From NCBI GenBank assembly GCA_001603805.1, contig LUZY01000009.1, forward strand, positions 152,402 to 216,401: DNA of 64,000 bases, read 5' to 3'. Below, piece after piece: positions 18,248 through 26,577 of the stretch. The position numbers and the translations under genes were made by a program. Positions within the stretch are counted from its first letter, which is position 1. Every line of letters starts with the position of its first letter. The notes beneath the pieces were generated by a model. That model saw only the letters and a program-made list of their open reading frames with translations. It had not been told where the DNA came from and did not search any database. The DNA comes from Deferribacterales bacterium Deferri_01 (GTDB taxonomy: Bacteria; Chrysiogenota; Deferribacteres; Deferribacterales; Geovibrionaceae).

Positions 18248-19333
18248 TTACCTCAGCTTCAGCGTACTGAGCGCAATAAGCGCCAGCACAAAGGAAATAA
18301 TCCAGAACCGCACGGTAATTTTTGTTTCGCTCCATCCCTTCAGCTCAAAGTGGTGGTGTATGGGAGCCATTCTGAAAAGTCTTTTTCCGTGGGTTGCCTT
18401 GTAGAAGCCCACCTGAAGGATAACGCTTACCGTTTCTATGACAAACACGCCGCCCACTATGGCAAGGACAACTTCATGCTTGGAGATAACGGACACTATG
18501 CCCATTGCTCCGCCTATGGAGAGGCTTCCCACATCCCCCATGAATACGCTTGCGGGGAAGGCGTTGTACCAGAGAAAGCCCAGACCTGCGCCGACCATCG
18601 CGCCGCAGAATACCGCAAGCTCTCCCGAACCTTTGACATACAGAATGTTCAGATAGTGCGCAAACTCACTGTGTCCCGTGAAGTAAACAAAAAAGCACAG
18701 TGTGCCGAATGATATTACCGAAGGAGCTATGGCGAGTCCGTCCAGCCCGTCTGTTATATTCACCGCATTTGACGTGCCCACTATTACAAAAAGAGCGAAC
18801 ACGAAATAGAAGATAGAAAGATCTATAACTGCGGTTTTAAGAAAGGGGAGGGCGACTACCGTTGCCGTTTTCCCTTTGTCCACATATATAATAAGCGCAA
18901 TGGCTATTATTCCTGTTATTACCTGCCCGAAGAACTTTGCTTTTGCTTTAAGCCCCTTGGGGTTCTTTTTCACTGTTTTTATGTAATCATCCACGAACCC
19001 GATAACTCCGTATGAAACAAAGGTAAAAATCGTGATCCATACATACGGGTTGGTGAGATCAGCCCAGAGAAGGGTGGACACCGTGCCTGCTATAACTATC
19101 ATGATGCCGCCCATTGTGGGTGTTCCTTCCTTTACCTTATGGGTGGCGGGCTCAAACCCCTTTGACTTCATGGAGAAAGCCATCTCCTTCAGCTTCCTGA
19201 TTATGAACGGAGCTATAAGGAGCGTAATGACCAGAGCTGTAAGGGTCGCATACGCCGTGCGGAATGTGATGTAGCGGAAAACGTTTAATATTCCCCATAC
19301 ATCTGAAAAGGGGACGAGCAGATTATACAGCAC
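18248..19333 (-). CDS. mraY: Phospho-N-acetylmuramoyl-pentapeptide transferase
   Basis: MraY makes lipid I from UDP-MurNAc-pentapeptide and undecaprenyl phosphate. It has about ten membrane helices and the family motifs: GTPTMGGIM, the aspartate pair in GFVDDYIK, NAVNITDGLDGLA and the histidine cluster PIHHHFELKGW. I chose a GTG start at 19333 (361 residues, starting VLYNLLVPFSD, close to the E. coli length of 360) because AGGAG lies about ten bases before it and it overlaps the murF stop by 11 bases. An upstream ATG at 19375 would add 14 residues within murF. Confidence 0.95.
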   Translation of the reverse strand: MLYNLLVPFSDVWGILNVFRYITFRTAYATLTALVITLLIAPFIIRKLKEMAFSMKSKGFEPATHKVKEGTPTMGGIMIVIAGTVSTLLWADLTNPYVWITIFTFVSYGVIGFVDDYIKTVKKNPKGLKAKAKFFGQVITGIIAIALIIYVDKGKTATVVALPFLKTAVIDLSIFYFVFALFVIVGTSNAVNITDGLDGLAIAPSVISFGTLCFFVYFTGHSEFAHYLNILYVKGSGELAVFCGAMVGAGLGFLWYNAFPASVFMGDVGSLSIGGAMGIVSVISKHEVVLAIVGGVFVIETVSVILQVGFYKATHGKRLFRMAPIHHHFELKGWSETKITVRFWIISFVLALIALSTLKLR

Positions 19334-20678
19334 GCTTCTTTCTCTCCTGTTCCATAAAGCTGATGAAGTCTTCAAACTTCCTTGCTCTGGAGGCTTTTAT
19401 CAGAACCAGACCCTCTTCTATGAGGGCAACGGTTTCGTTCGCTTTTTCCTTTGTGGGGGCTATGGTTATGTTTGCAGTTTCTGCAAATTTGCAGTAGTTC
19501 TGCCCCACGAAGATGAAGTTTATGTTATCTGTACTCTTTGCAAGTTTGTAAAGCTTGAGGTAAAGCATCTCCTCAAAGCCTTCTATCTCGCCCATTTCGC
19601 CTATTATGGCGTATTTCTTCGCAGCACCTATTTCAGCAAGGTTTTTGACAGCGCTCATTATGGATTCAAACCCTGCGTTGTAGGTGTCATCTATTACTTT
19701 GATTTTGCCGACATTCACCATAGCACCCCTGCCTGTTACGGGTTTGAATGCGAGGATTCCTGTCATTACATCCTGATAGTCAAGCTCCATCTCAAAACCT
19801 ATGCCGATTGCAGCCAGCGAGTTGGCAATGAAATGGTCATAAGGGTGGTTCAGCATGAAGCAGTAGGGTATTCCCTTGTAAACAGCGGTGAAGTAAAACT
19901 GCTCCCTGTTGTTGCGTCCGGCGTCAGCCAGTATCACATCAGCGTTCATCCCTGTGCCGAAGTATTTCACATCCACAGCGCCCAGTATTTTCTCATCCAG
20001 ATACATGCGGCATGATTCATTCACCCAGAGGGTTCCGCCATTCATGCCTTTTATTATGGAGAGTTTTTCCTCTGCCAGTTTTTCCATGCTCCCCATTCTG
20101 CCTATGTGGGCGTGTCCTATGCCCGTAAGCACGGCTATATGGGGTTTTATATAAAGCGAAAGCTGCTCTATCTCGCCCGGCGAATTTGTGCCGAACTCAA
20201 ATACCGCACAGCTTGTTCTCATATTCAGGTTAGCGGCACAGATAGCCACGCCCAGTTCGTTGTTATAATTGCCGTAAGCGGTGTAAACCTTTTTCCTTGT
20301 CCGCAGAACAGAGCTTATCAGCTCCTTCGTGCTGGTTTTGCCCATGCTGCCGGTTATGGCTATCTTTGTTCCTTTGTAGTTTTTAAGTTTGTATGCCCCA
20401 AGGGACTTTATTGCGCTTAAACCGTCACGGACAAGCACCTTATTCCCCGTGAGTTTCTCGTATATATCTTTATCTTCCACTATTGCCAGCGAAGCTCCGG
20501 CGTCCAGAGCATTCTGTGCATAGAGGTTCCCGTCGGTGTTTTCACCGGAAAGAGCCGTGAATATATCGCCTTCCTCGACCTTTCTGCTGTCGATAACAAG
20601 TTTTTTCACAGGCAGATCATTCGGTGTATCCGCCTTGATTACGCCGCCGAGGGCGTTTACGATCTCTTTCAGCTTCAT
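19323..20678 (-). CDS. murF: UDP-MurNAc-tripeptide--D-alanyl-D-alanine ligase
   Basis: MurF completes the pentapeptide by adding D-Ala-D-Ala. The 451-residue protein has the P-loop AITGSMGKTSTKEL (about 108-121), the segment FEFGTNSPGEIEQL near 165 and the C-terminal motif VIDDTYNAGFESI near 330, which marks MurF. It lies 28 bases after murE, the widest gap inside this part of the cluster, and is coupled to mraY by an 11-base overlap. Confidence 0.97.
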   Translation of the reverse strand: MKLKEIVNALGGVIKADTPNDLPVKKLVIDSRKVEEGDIFTALSGENTDGNLYAQNALDAGASLAIVEDKDIYEKLTGNKVLVRDGLSAIKSLGAYKLKNYKGTKIAITGSMGKTSTKELISSVLRTRKKVYTAYGNYNNELGVAICAANLNMRTSCAVFEFGTNSPGEIEQLSLYIKPHIAVLTGIGHAHIGRMGSMEKLAEEKLSIIKGMNGGTLWVNESCRMYLDEKILGAVDVKYFGTGMNADVILADAGRNNREQFYFTAVYKGIPYCFMLNHPYDHFIANSLAAIGIGFEMELDYQDVMTGILAFKPVTGRGAMVNVGKIKVIDDTYNAGFESIMSAVKNLAEIGAAKKYAIIGEMGEIEGFEEMLYLKLYKLAKSTDNINFIFVGQNYCKFAETANITIAPTKEKANETVALIEEGLVLIKASRARKFEDFISFMEQERKKRAV

Positions 20679-20706
20679 CCATTTCCCTCCGGGTATGTCC
20701 TAATTC

Positions 20707-22152
20707 TTATTTAAGGAATTTTCTGACTTCTTCCCTGTCATCAAAATGAATCTTCTCTTTTCCGATAACCATATAGTCCTCATGACCTTTTCCGGCTATG
20801 AGGATTATGTCGTTAGGCTGGGCTCCTTCCAAAGCGGTTTTGATCGCCTCGCCTCTGTCGGGACAGATAACGACTTTTTCTGCATTTTCAAACCCTTTGA
20901 GAATATCCTCGATAATCTGCTGGGGGTTTTCTGTTCTGGGATTGTCGCTTGTTACCATTATTATGTCAGAGTAGTTTTCGGCAGCTTTTGCCATGCGGGG
21001 TCTTTTTGTTCTGTCACGATCCCCTCCGCAGCCGAAAATTGTTGTTATTTTGGTCTTTTTAAAAGGAGTGAGCGCTTCAAGAACATTCACAAGGGCATCG
21101 TCCGTATGTGCGTAATCCACGAATACAAATGCTCCGTTTACTTCAAACTTTTCGAGCCTTCCGGGCACGTTTTTGAGATTCTCTATTCCTTTTGCGATTG
21201 CGTCATCGTTTATGCCCAGCGCTATTGCGGCGGACACAGCAGCAAGTATATTTTCAAGGTTATGGAGCCCAACAAGGGTTGAACTTATGTTGAAAGTGTT
21301 GCCCGGATAACGGACTCTGGCTGTTATGCCGTTCAGGGTGAAGGCGATCTCTTCTGCTGATATTTCCGCACGTTCGCTGACTCCGAACTTTATTGTGTCG
21401 ATATTTTTTTCTTTTATAAGCCTTGCGCCGTAGTCATTGTCCATGTTTACCACTGCAATATTTGCATGGTCTTCCTGAAACAGCCTGCGCTTGGCGGTAA
21501 AATATTCTTCCATGGTGTGATGATAGTCCAGATGGTCTCCTGAAAGGTTTGTGAACAGGGCGACATCAAACTTTGTTCCGTACAGTCTCTCCTGATCAAG
21601 CGCATGGGATGAAACCTCAACTGCGAGGGCGTCACACCCGTCAGCAACGGCATCCGCAAGAACCTTGTAGTAATCATATGATGATGGAGTGGTCACATTA
21701 GACGGAACATCCTTCCCTGCATATCTGTGTCCGGTTGTGCCCATTCTTAAGGGCTTTTTTCCTGCGGCGGTCATTATGGACTCAAGAAGATATGTAACAG
21801 TGGTTTTGCCGTTTGTACCTGTTACACCGACTTTTTCCATCTTTTCATCCGGTCTGCCGAAAAAGTTTCTGCAAGCAAGAGCCAGTGCCTTGCGTCCGTC
21901 CTCCACTATGACAGTGGGGATGTTCTCCAGCTTTTTTTCAGCGGCTATGAACAGAACCTTCCCGGTTGAGTAAACCGCTTCGGCAACGCTGTGGGAGTCG
22001 AAAGTTGAGCCTGCATAGGCAAAAAACACACAGCCTTCCTGTATATCTCTGCTGTCGAAGCACACAGCCCTGACATCGGTCTCAAAATCTACATTCACGT
22101 CAAAACCGGTTATTGATATTCCGTCAAACAGATTAAATGCTTTCATCGACAT
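20707..22152 (-). CDS. murE: UDP-MurNAc-L-Ala-D-Glu--meso-diaminopimelate ligase
   Basis: MurE adds the third residue of the stem peptide. The 481-residue protein has the P-loop GVTGTNGKTTVTYL (about 127-140) and, near 400, DNPRTENP, the motif that marks meso-diaminopimelate-specific enzymes rather than lysine-specific ones. This implies DAP-type, Gram-negative-like peptidoglycan. The first ATG overlaps ftsI by 20 bases; a second ATG two codons later is equally possible. Confidence 0.97.
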   Translation of the reverse strand: MSMKAFNLFDGISITGFDVNVDFETDVRAVCFDSRDIQEGCVFFAYAGSTFDSHSVAEAVYSTGKVLFIAAEKKLENIPTVIVEDGRKALALACRNFFGRPDEKMEKVGVTGTNGKTTVTYLLESIMTAAGKKPLRMGTTGHRYAGKDVPSNVTTPSSYDYYKVLADAVADGCDALAVEVSSHALDQERLYGTKFDVALFTNLSGDHLDYHHTMEEYFTAKRRLFQEDHANIAVVNMDNDYGARLIKEKNIDTIKFGVSERAEISAEEIAFTLNGITARVRYPGNTFNISSTLVGLHNLENILAAVSAAIALGINDDAIAKGIENLKNVPGRLEKFEVNGAFVFVDYAHTDDALVNVLEALTPFKKTKITTIFGCGGDRDRTKRPRMAKAAENYSDIIMVTSDNPRTENPQQIIEDILKGFENAEKVVICPDRGEAIKTALEGAQPNDIILIAGKGHEDYMVIGKEKIHFDDREEVRKFLK

Positions 22153-23812
22153 CTTTCCTCTGTAAGCCGAGATAAAGCGAAGTAAGCTCTGCCATTCTTC
22201 TGAATGTTACTGCGGCTGTTGAACCGCCGTAGATGCTGAGCTTCGGGCTGTCATAAACGACAACCATCGCAACTCCCGGATTCTGTGCAGGATAAAACCC
22301 GGCAAAACTTGCCGTGTATTCCCTGCTGCTGTACGATCCTGAGGCTTTGTCGAACTTCTGCCCCGTGCCTGTTTTGCCTGCTATCTCCACAAATGAGGAT
22401 TTAGCCTTCTGTCCTGTTCCTTCCTTTACCACTTCGGCAAGGAGAGCTTGCATGGTTTTGGCTGTAGCTTCGGACATGATGGGCGTTTTCTGTGCTTCAG
22501 GCGATTCGCTGCGCCCGTTTTTTTCCACCTTCTCAACTATGGAAGGAGTAACGAGAAAACCGCCGTTAGCCACGGCGGCGTAAAATCTTGCCATCTGAAG
22601 AGGTGTCACCAGTATTTCCTGCCCTATGGAAAGGGATGGTCTTGATAGTCCGGACCATTGCCTGTAGCTTCGCAGGAGTCCGTCCTCTTCGCTTATTCCG
22701 GTTATTCCGGTTTTCTGACCGAAACCAGCGGTCCGCATATATTCGTAAAAATCTTTTCTGTCAACCTTGTCTGTGAGCTTTATCATTCCTATATTGCTGG
22801 ATTTGATAAGAACCTCGTTAGCAGTGACCACCCCTATAGGTTTGACATCTTTTATGGTATGTCCATATAGACGGAAGTGACCGTTTTCGCAGTTAACCTG
22901 CTTGGTAAGATCCAGCTTGTGCCTGTCCAGAAGGTAGGAGAAGGCAACAGGCTTATATATTGAACCGGGTTCAAAAAGGAAGGTTGCAACATCGTTTTTC
23001 CATGTTTTATCACTGTATCTGCTGTAGTTGTTCGGGTCATAGTTATCACTTGACGCGGCGAAGATTATATCTCCGGTTTTAACATCAATGCCGACTGCTA
23101 TTCCTCTGTCTGCCTTGAACTCTTCCACCCCTTTGCGGAGGAGGTATTCCGCTGTTCCCTGAAGATAAGTGTCTATAGTTACATACAGTGCGCTTTCTGC
23201 ATGGGTTTTCGCTTTGTTGTCCTCAAAGAGGATCAGGTTTCCTTTGTTGTCCTTAAGTGTTACAAGTTTTATTTTTTCGCCCTTGAGTACATTGTCATAT
23301 CTGTTTTCAAGTCCCCAGAGTCCCTGATTATCAACCCCTGTAAAGCCTATTATTGAGGCGGCGAGGTGACGCTCAGGGTAGAATCTGTTTTCATTGAGGG
23401 TATATTCAATCTCCGGCACAAGCTCTTTTATTCTTCTTGCCGAAGCTATGTTCACATTTCTTTCCACCCAGACGAAGCCTTCATTCTTGAGGATTCTTGC
23501 CCTGGTGGTTTTGGATATTTTGATCCCTGCTTTATTCAGCCTTGCGATAAAGTTTCTTCTGTCTTTAAGGTTTGAGGCAAAAACATAAAGAGAGGCAACT
23601 TTTTTGTTTACCGCAAGGGGCTTGCCGTTTCGGTCGTAAATTATGCCTCTTCCTTTATACGCTGCATATTCGCTTTCAGCCTGAGAGCCTGCTATCTCGG
23701 CAAAAAAGTCGCCTTTAACAACCTGAAGGAAAAAAAGACGCCCCGAGATTATTACCCCGAGAACTATAGAAAGATAAATGAAGAATCTTATCCTGCTTTT
23801 TTCACTGAACAT
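22133..23812 (-). CDS. ftsI: Septal penicillin-binding protein (class B transpeptidase FtsI)
   Basis: FtsI cross-links septal peptidoglycan with FtsW. The 559-residue protein has one N-terminal membrane helix (about 8-28), a PBP dimer domain (about 50-210) and the transpeptidase domain with three catalytic motifs: SIYK (SxxK, near 282), SSN (near 338) and KTGTG (near 479). Its ATG overlaps the ftsL stop by 11 bases. Gene order rsmH-ftsL-ftsI-murE is standard. Confidence 0.96.
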   Translation of the reverse strand: MFSEKSRIRFFIYLSIVLGVIISGRLFFLQVVKGDFFAEIAGSQAESEYAAYKGRGIIYDRNGKPLAVNKKVASLYVFASNLKDRRNFIARLNKAGIKISKTTRARILKNEGFVWVERNVNIASARRIKELVPEIEYTLNENRFYPERHLAASIIGFTGVDNQGLWGLENRYDNVLKGEKIKLVTLKDNKGNLILFEDNKAKTHAESALYVTIDTYLQGTAEYLLRKGVEEFKADRGIAVGIDVKTGDIIFAASSDNYDPNNYSRYSDKTWKNDVATFLFEPGSIYKPVAFSYLLDRHKLDLTKQVNCENGHFRLYGHTIKDVKPIGVVTANEVLIKSSNIGMIKLTDKVDRKDFYEYMRTAGFGQKTGITGISEEDGLLRSYRQWSGLSRPSLSIGQEILVTPLQMARFYAAVANGGFLVTPSIVEKVEKNGRSESPEAQKTPIMSEATAKTMQALLAEVVKEGTGQKAKSSFVEIAGKTGTGQKFDKASGSYSSREYTASFAGFYPAQNPGVAMVVVYDSPKLSIYGGSTAAVTFRRMAELTSLYLGLQRKDVDESI

Positions 23813-24113
23813 TAAATGTCCTGTTCATATCCGGCAGAACCAGTCCGAGATCTTCCCCCATTTTATAGAGGCTTGCGGTGTCACGCATTTCTGACTGTTT
23901 CTCCTGCATGAGCTGATACTGGATTTCCATTTCGTTCAGGTCTGCCGCCAGTCTGCTTATGGCGTAGCCTTCACGTACACAGAGGTGTCTGACATAGACT
24001 ACGAGGAAAACCGAGATAATGAGCAAAGCCCACAAAAGAACCTTTCCGGTACTGAGGGTGTTTTCGCCGTTTGATTCGTATGCTTTGTCCCAGTAAATAG
24101 TTTTCGCTCTCAT
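23802..24113 (-). CDS. ftsL: Cell division protein FtsL-like
   Basis: The 103-residue protein has a cytoplasmic tail, one membrane helix (about 25-45, KVLLWALLIISVFLVVYV) and a periplasmic coiled coil (about 55-90). That is the layout of FtsL, which with FtsB and FtsQ activates FtsWI. Sequence conservation in this family is weak, so the call rests on size, topology and the invariable position between rsmH and ftsI. Confidence 0.85.
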   Translation of the reverse strand: MRAKTIYWDKAYESNGENTLSTGKVLLWALLIISVFLVVYVRHLCVREGYAISRLAADLNEMEIQYQLMQEKQSEMRDTASLYKMGEDLGLVLPDMNRTFNVQ

Positions 24114-24146
24114 AGGTTCCTTCCCATGTCCTTAATTAATGTATGA

Positions 24147-24182
24147 AGTTTCTCCGGACGGCGTACCCCGCCCGGAGAAACT
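24147..24182 (-). other. Strong hairpin between rsmH and ftsL
   Basis: AGTTTCTCCGG (24147-24157) and its perfect complement (24172-24182) form an 11-bp stem with a 14-base loop in the only sizeable gap in the dcw cluster (80 bases). No T-run follows on the minus strand, so it is not a classic terminator. It could be an RNA-processing or stability element that sets the ratio of mraZ-rsmH to downstream genes. Confidence 0.5.
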
Positions 24183-24193
24183 GCCTCTTCAAT

Positions 24194-25126
24194 TCAAGAG
24201 GATGACACCCTTTTTGCTGCTCTGAGTTTTGCGCTTCGGCTCAGCGGGTTCTCCGCAACTTCTGCCTCAGCGGGTATCAGAGGTTTTCTTGTAAGCTGGC
24301 GGAAAGTTCTTGTCTTGCCGCAGTTGCATATAATCTGTTGGGTAGGGCAGATGCACTCTTTTTCAAAATAGCGGAATTTCTCTTTCACCAGTCTGTCTTC
24401 CAGAGAGTGAAACGAAATAAAGGCAGCTATTCCGCCCGTCTGCACTCTGTCCTCAAGTTTGGAAAGCATGGTCTCAATTTCGTCCAGCTCTCCGTTTACA
24501 TATATCCTGACCGCCTGAAAAGTTTGAGTGGCGGGGTGAAAACCTTTTTTGTGGAACTTAGCCGGAACAGCCTTAAATACTGTGTCGGCAAGTTCTTTTG
24601 TTGTGGAGAAGGGCTTCTCATCCCTTGCGTTTACTATCGCTCCGGCGATTCTCCACGCAAACCTGTCTTCTCCGTATTTGTCGATAATGGAGGAAATCTC
24701 CTCCCTTGAGAATGAATTGACAACATCAGCAGCGGTTATGCCATTTGAGTTGTCCATTCTCATATCCAGTGGTCCGTCCTCCCTGAAGGAGAAACCTCTG
24801 GCTCCGTCTCTGACCTGCATGGTGGAAACACCGAAGTCTGCCAGAATTCCGTCAACCTTTTCTATGCCAAGTTCGTCAAGCACTTCGTCAAACAGGGCAA
24901 AGTTTTTATGAAATACCTGCACATTTCTGCAGGGTTTAAATCGTTCCCTAAGTCTTTCCACTGACTCCGGATCTCTGTCCAGAATTATATGCTTTGCAGA
25001 CGGTCTAAGCTTTTCGTTCATTGCTGCGGAGTGTCCTCCGAAACCGCCTGTAAGGTCCAGCAGCACTCCGTCATCTTTTGCGGGCAGAAAGGATAAAACC
25101 TCGTTGAGCAGAACGGGCTTGTGCAT
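24194..25126 (-). CDS. rsmH: 16S rRNA (cytosine(1402)-N4)-methyltransferase
   Basis: RsmH (MraW) methylates C1402 in the ribosomal decoding centre. The 310-residue protein starts HKPVLLNEVL and has the SAM-binding loop LLDLTGGFGGHS (about 21-32). The family segments DGILADFGVSTMQV (near 93), FHPATQTFQAVRIYVN (near 195) and FISFHSLEDRLVK (near 236) follow. The gene starts 12 bases after mraZ. Confidence 0.96.
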   Translation of the reverse strand: MHKPVLLNEVLSFLPAKDDGVLLDLTGGFGGHSAAMNEKLRPSAKHIILDRDPESVERLRERFKPCRNVQVFHKNFALFDEVLDELGIEKVDGILADFGVSTMQVRDGARGFSFREDGPLDMRMDNSNGITAADVVNSFSREEISSIIDKYGEDRFAWRIAGAIVNARDEKPFSTTKELADTVFKAVPAKFHKKGFHPATQTFQAVRIYVNGELDEIETMLSKLEDRVQTGGIAAFISFHSLEDRLVKEKFRYFEKECICPTQQIICNCGKTRTFRQLTRKPLIPAEAEVAENPLSRSAKLRAAKRVSSS

Positions 25127-25138
25127 TGTCCGTCCTCC

Positions 25139-25579
25139 TTAGAAACTGTCCGCGAACTTGGCAAACAGGGCGTCCGCTTTTTCGTCTCCGACAGTTTTCT
25201 CCCATGCTTCTTTTGACCATATTTCCATACGGTTGCGGAAGCCGTTTATCACGCAGTCCCCGTCAAGGGTGTTATTTTTTCTGATGTCCTGAGTTATTAC
25301 TATACGTCCGTTTTTATCAATGGAGCATTCGTCCATAGAGGCGTACAGTTTGCGGAGAAACAGATTAAGATCGGGATTTCCCGCCTGTTCTTCCTCCCAG
25401 CGTGCTTCCTGTTTTTCCCATTCCGCCGCAGGGTATACTCTGAGATGGCTGCTCATTGAGATCAGAACGATATCGTCGCTCTGATATTTAGAGCGGAGGA
25501 TATCCCGGAACTTGGACGGTATGCTTATTCTGCCCGTCTCACTGATTTTATGTTCGTATTTCCCTTTGAAGCTTCCCAT
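25139..25579 (-). CDS. mraZ: Transcriptional regulator MraZ
   Basis: MraZ is a ring-forming, AbrB-like DNA-binding protein that represses its own dcw operon in other bacteria. The 146-residue protein contains the two SpoVT/AbrB-like half domains: one beginning YEHKISETGRISIPSKFRD (8-26), the other with MDECSIDKNGRIVITQDIRK (near 86-105). The ATG at 25579 has no clear Shine-Dalgarno sequence in front. The promoter and phased TTGG boxes just upstream fit autoregulation. Confidence 0.94.
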   Translation of the reverse strand: MGSFKGKYEHKISETGRISIPSKFRDILRSKYQSDDIVLISMSSHLRVYPAAEWEKQEARWEEEQAGNPDLNLFLRKLYASMDECSIDKNGRIVITQDIRKNNTLDGDCVINGFRNRMEIWSKEAWEKTVGDEKADALFAKFADSF

Positions 25580-25588
25580 CTTTTTATG

Positions 25589-25633
25589 CCAAATTAAACC
25601 AATTTAGGATCATATCGATCCAATCCATGCCAA
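25589..25633 (-). promoter_or_regulatory. Array of TTGG boxes, likely MraZ operator
   Basis: On the minus strand TTGG occurs at plus positions 25589-25592, 25599-25602, 25620-25623 and 25630-25633. The spacing is 10, 21 and 10 bases, so all four lie on one helix face, with one slot empty. Known MraZ operators are short TGG-containing repeats spaced about 10 bp. The array starts at the edge of the -10 box and covers the start site, a good place for repression. An inverted repeat GGATC-N5-GATCC fills the empty slot. Confidence 0.6.
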
Positions 25634-25662
25634 ACTTTAGCAGAACCATATATATGCGTCAA
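25634..25662 (-). promoter_or_regulatory. Sigma-70 promoter of the dcw cluster
   Basis: On the minus strand TTGACG (25662-25657) is followed after exactly 17 bases by TAAAGT (25639-25634). Transcription would start near 25627, giving a leader of about 48 bases to mraZ. Confidence 0.8.
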
Positions 25663-25686
25663 GGGAAATTAAAAAAAGATCAGCGG

Positions 25687-25715
25687 CTGAAAGCCTGTTG
25701 AATTGAGGCTTTCAG
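25687..25715 (-). terminator. Hairpin with T-run upstream of the dcw promoter
   Basis: CTGAAAGCCT (25687-25696) pairs perfectly with AGGCTTTCAG (25706-25715). On the minus strand a T7 run follows about ten bases later (plus 25673-25679). It would shield the dcw promoter from transcripts entering from the right, although no minus-strand gene ends here. Confidence 0.45.
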
Positions 25716-25802
25716 GTAATTTTCACATAGCGGAAGCGTGCGGACACATAAAAATAATCAGCCTGCGAACAAAAAAAAGTTGCAGACGGATAATCTGTAA
25801 AC

Positions 25803-25831
25803 TTGGAAAAAATGTTCATATGGAATATGAT
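25803..25831 (+). promoter_or_regulatory. Sigma-70 promoter of the thioesterase gene
   Basis: TTGGAA (25803-25808), a 17-base spacer and TATGAT (25826-25831) form a good promoter. Its place rules out the in-frame TTG at 25803 as the start codon and supports the ATG at 25854. Confidence 0.65.
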
Positions 25832-25853
25832 AGGCTTTATCAAAGGTGAAAAA

Positions 25854-26576
25854 ATGAAATTCGTCACAGAAGACAGCATTAAAATCAATGACGCCGGTAT
25901 GGATGGAAAAATATTGCCGGACGGTCTTTTTCGTATTTTTCAGGAAGCAGCCATCAAACATTCCGATAGTATTGGCTTTACCCATCGAAGATATACGGAG
26001 ATGAACAGACTGTGGATGCTGCACAGACTTTCCTACAAGCTTCACAGCGATATCAACCTTTATGATGTGCTTAAAACTGAAACATGGTCCAGAGGAATGC
26101 AGAGGTTCAGAGGTTTCAGGGATTTTGTTCTTTCCAGAGACGGCGAACCTGTATGCACAGCCTCATCAGTATGGCTGTTTATTGACACACAGAAAAAGCG
26201 TCCCGCAAAGGTTGAACCTGAAGTACCGGAGGCATACCGACCTGTTAATGAAATGACAAACGGAACGGTTATTGAGGACTGGCAGCCGTCTGCCCCTTCT
26301 GAAAGCTCCGGTTCTTTTACTATACAGACCCGGCTTACAGATTTCGACATTAATGCCCACATGAATAATACAGTGTATCCAGCCTATGTGTTTCAGGCAT
26401 TTACTGAACTTAACGGCGCAAAGAAAGACTTCAGCGAATTCTGTATAGAATATTCCCATGAACTGCCCTACGGAACAAAAGAGGCTGTTGTGAAACTTGA
26501 GCAGCAGGGCAGTGAATACATCTTCTCCGTATCTGACGGAACACAGACAAACGCTCAGGGCTTTTTCAGAGTTTAA
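25854..26576 (+). CDS. Acyl-ACP/acyl-CoA thioesterase, hotdog fold
   Basis: The 240-residue protein has two hotdog halves, as in the acyl-ACP thioesterase (FatA/FatB) family. The first half has MDGKILPDGLFRIFQEAA (about 16-33). The second carries the conserved DFDINAHMNNTVY (about 163-175), with the N-x-H-x-N pattern used for catalysis. It probably releases fatty acids from acyl-ACP in the cytoplasm. I start it at 25854 because AAAGGTG lies five bases before that ATG and a promoter covers the longer in-frame extension. It is monocistronic and convergent with the next gene, with only one base between the two stops. Confidence 0.8.
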   Translation: MKFVTEDSIKINDAGMDGKILPDGLFRIFQEAAIKHSDSIGFTHRRYTEMNRLWMLHRLSYKLHSDINLYDVLKTETWSRGMQRFRGFRDFVLSRDGEPVCTASSVWLFIDTQKKRPAKVEPEVPEAYRPVNEMTNGTVIEDWQPSAPSESSGSFTIQTRLTDFDINAHMNNTVYPAYVFQAFTELNGAKKDFSEFCIEYSHELPYGTKEAVVKLEQQGSEYIFSVSDGTQTNAQGFFRV

Positions 26577-26577
26577 C

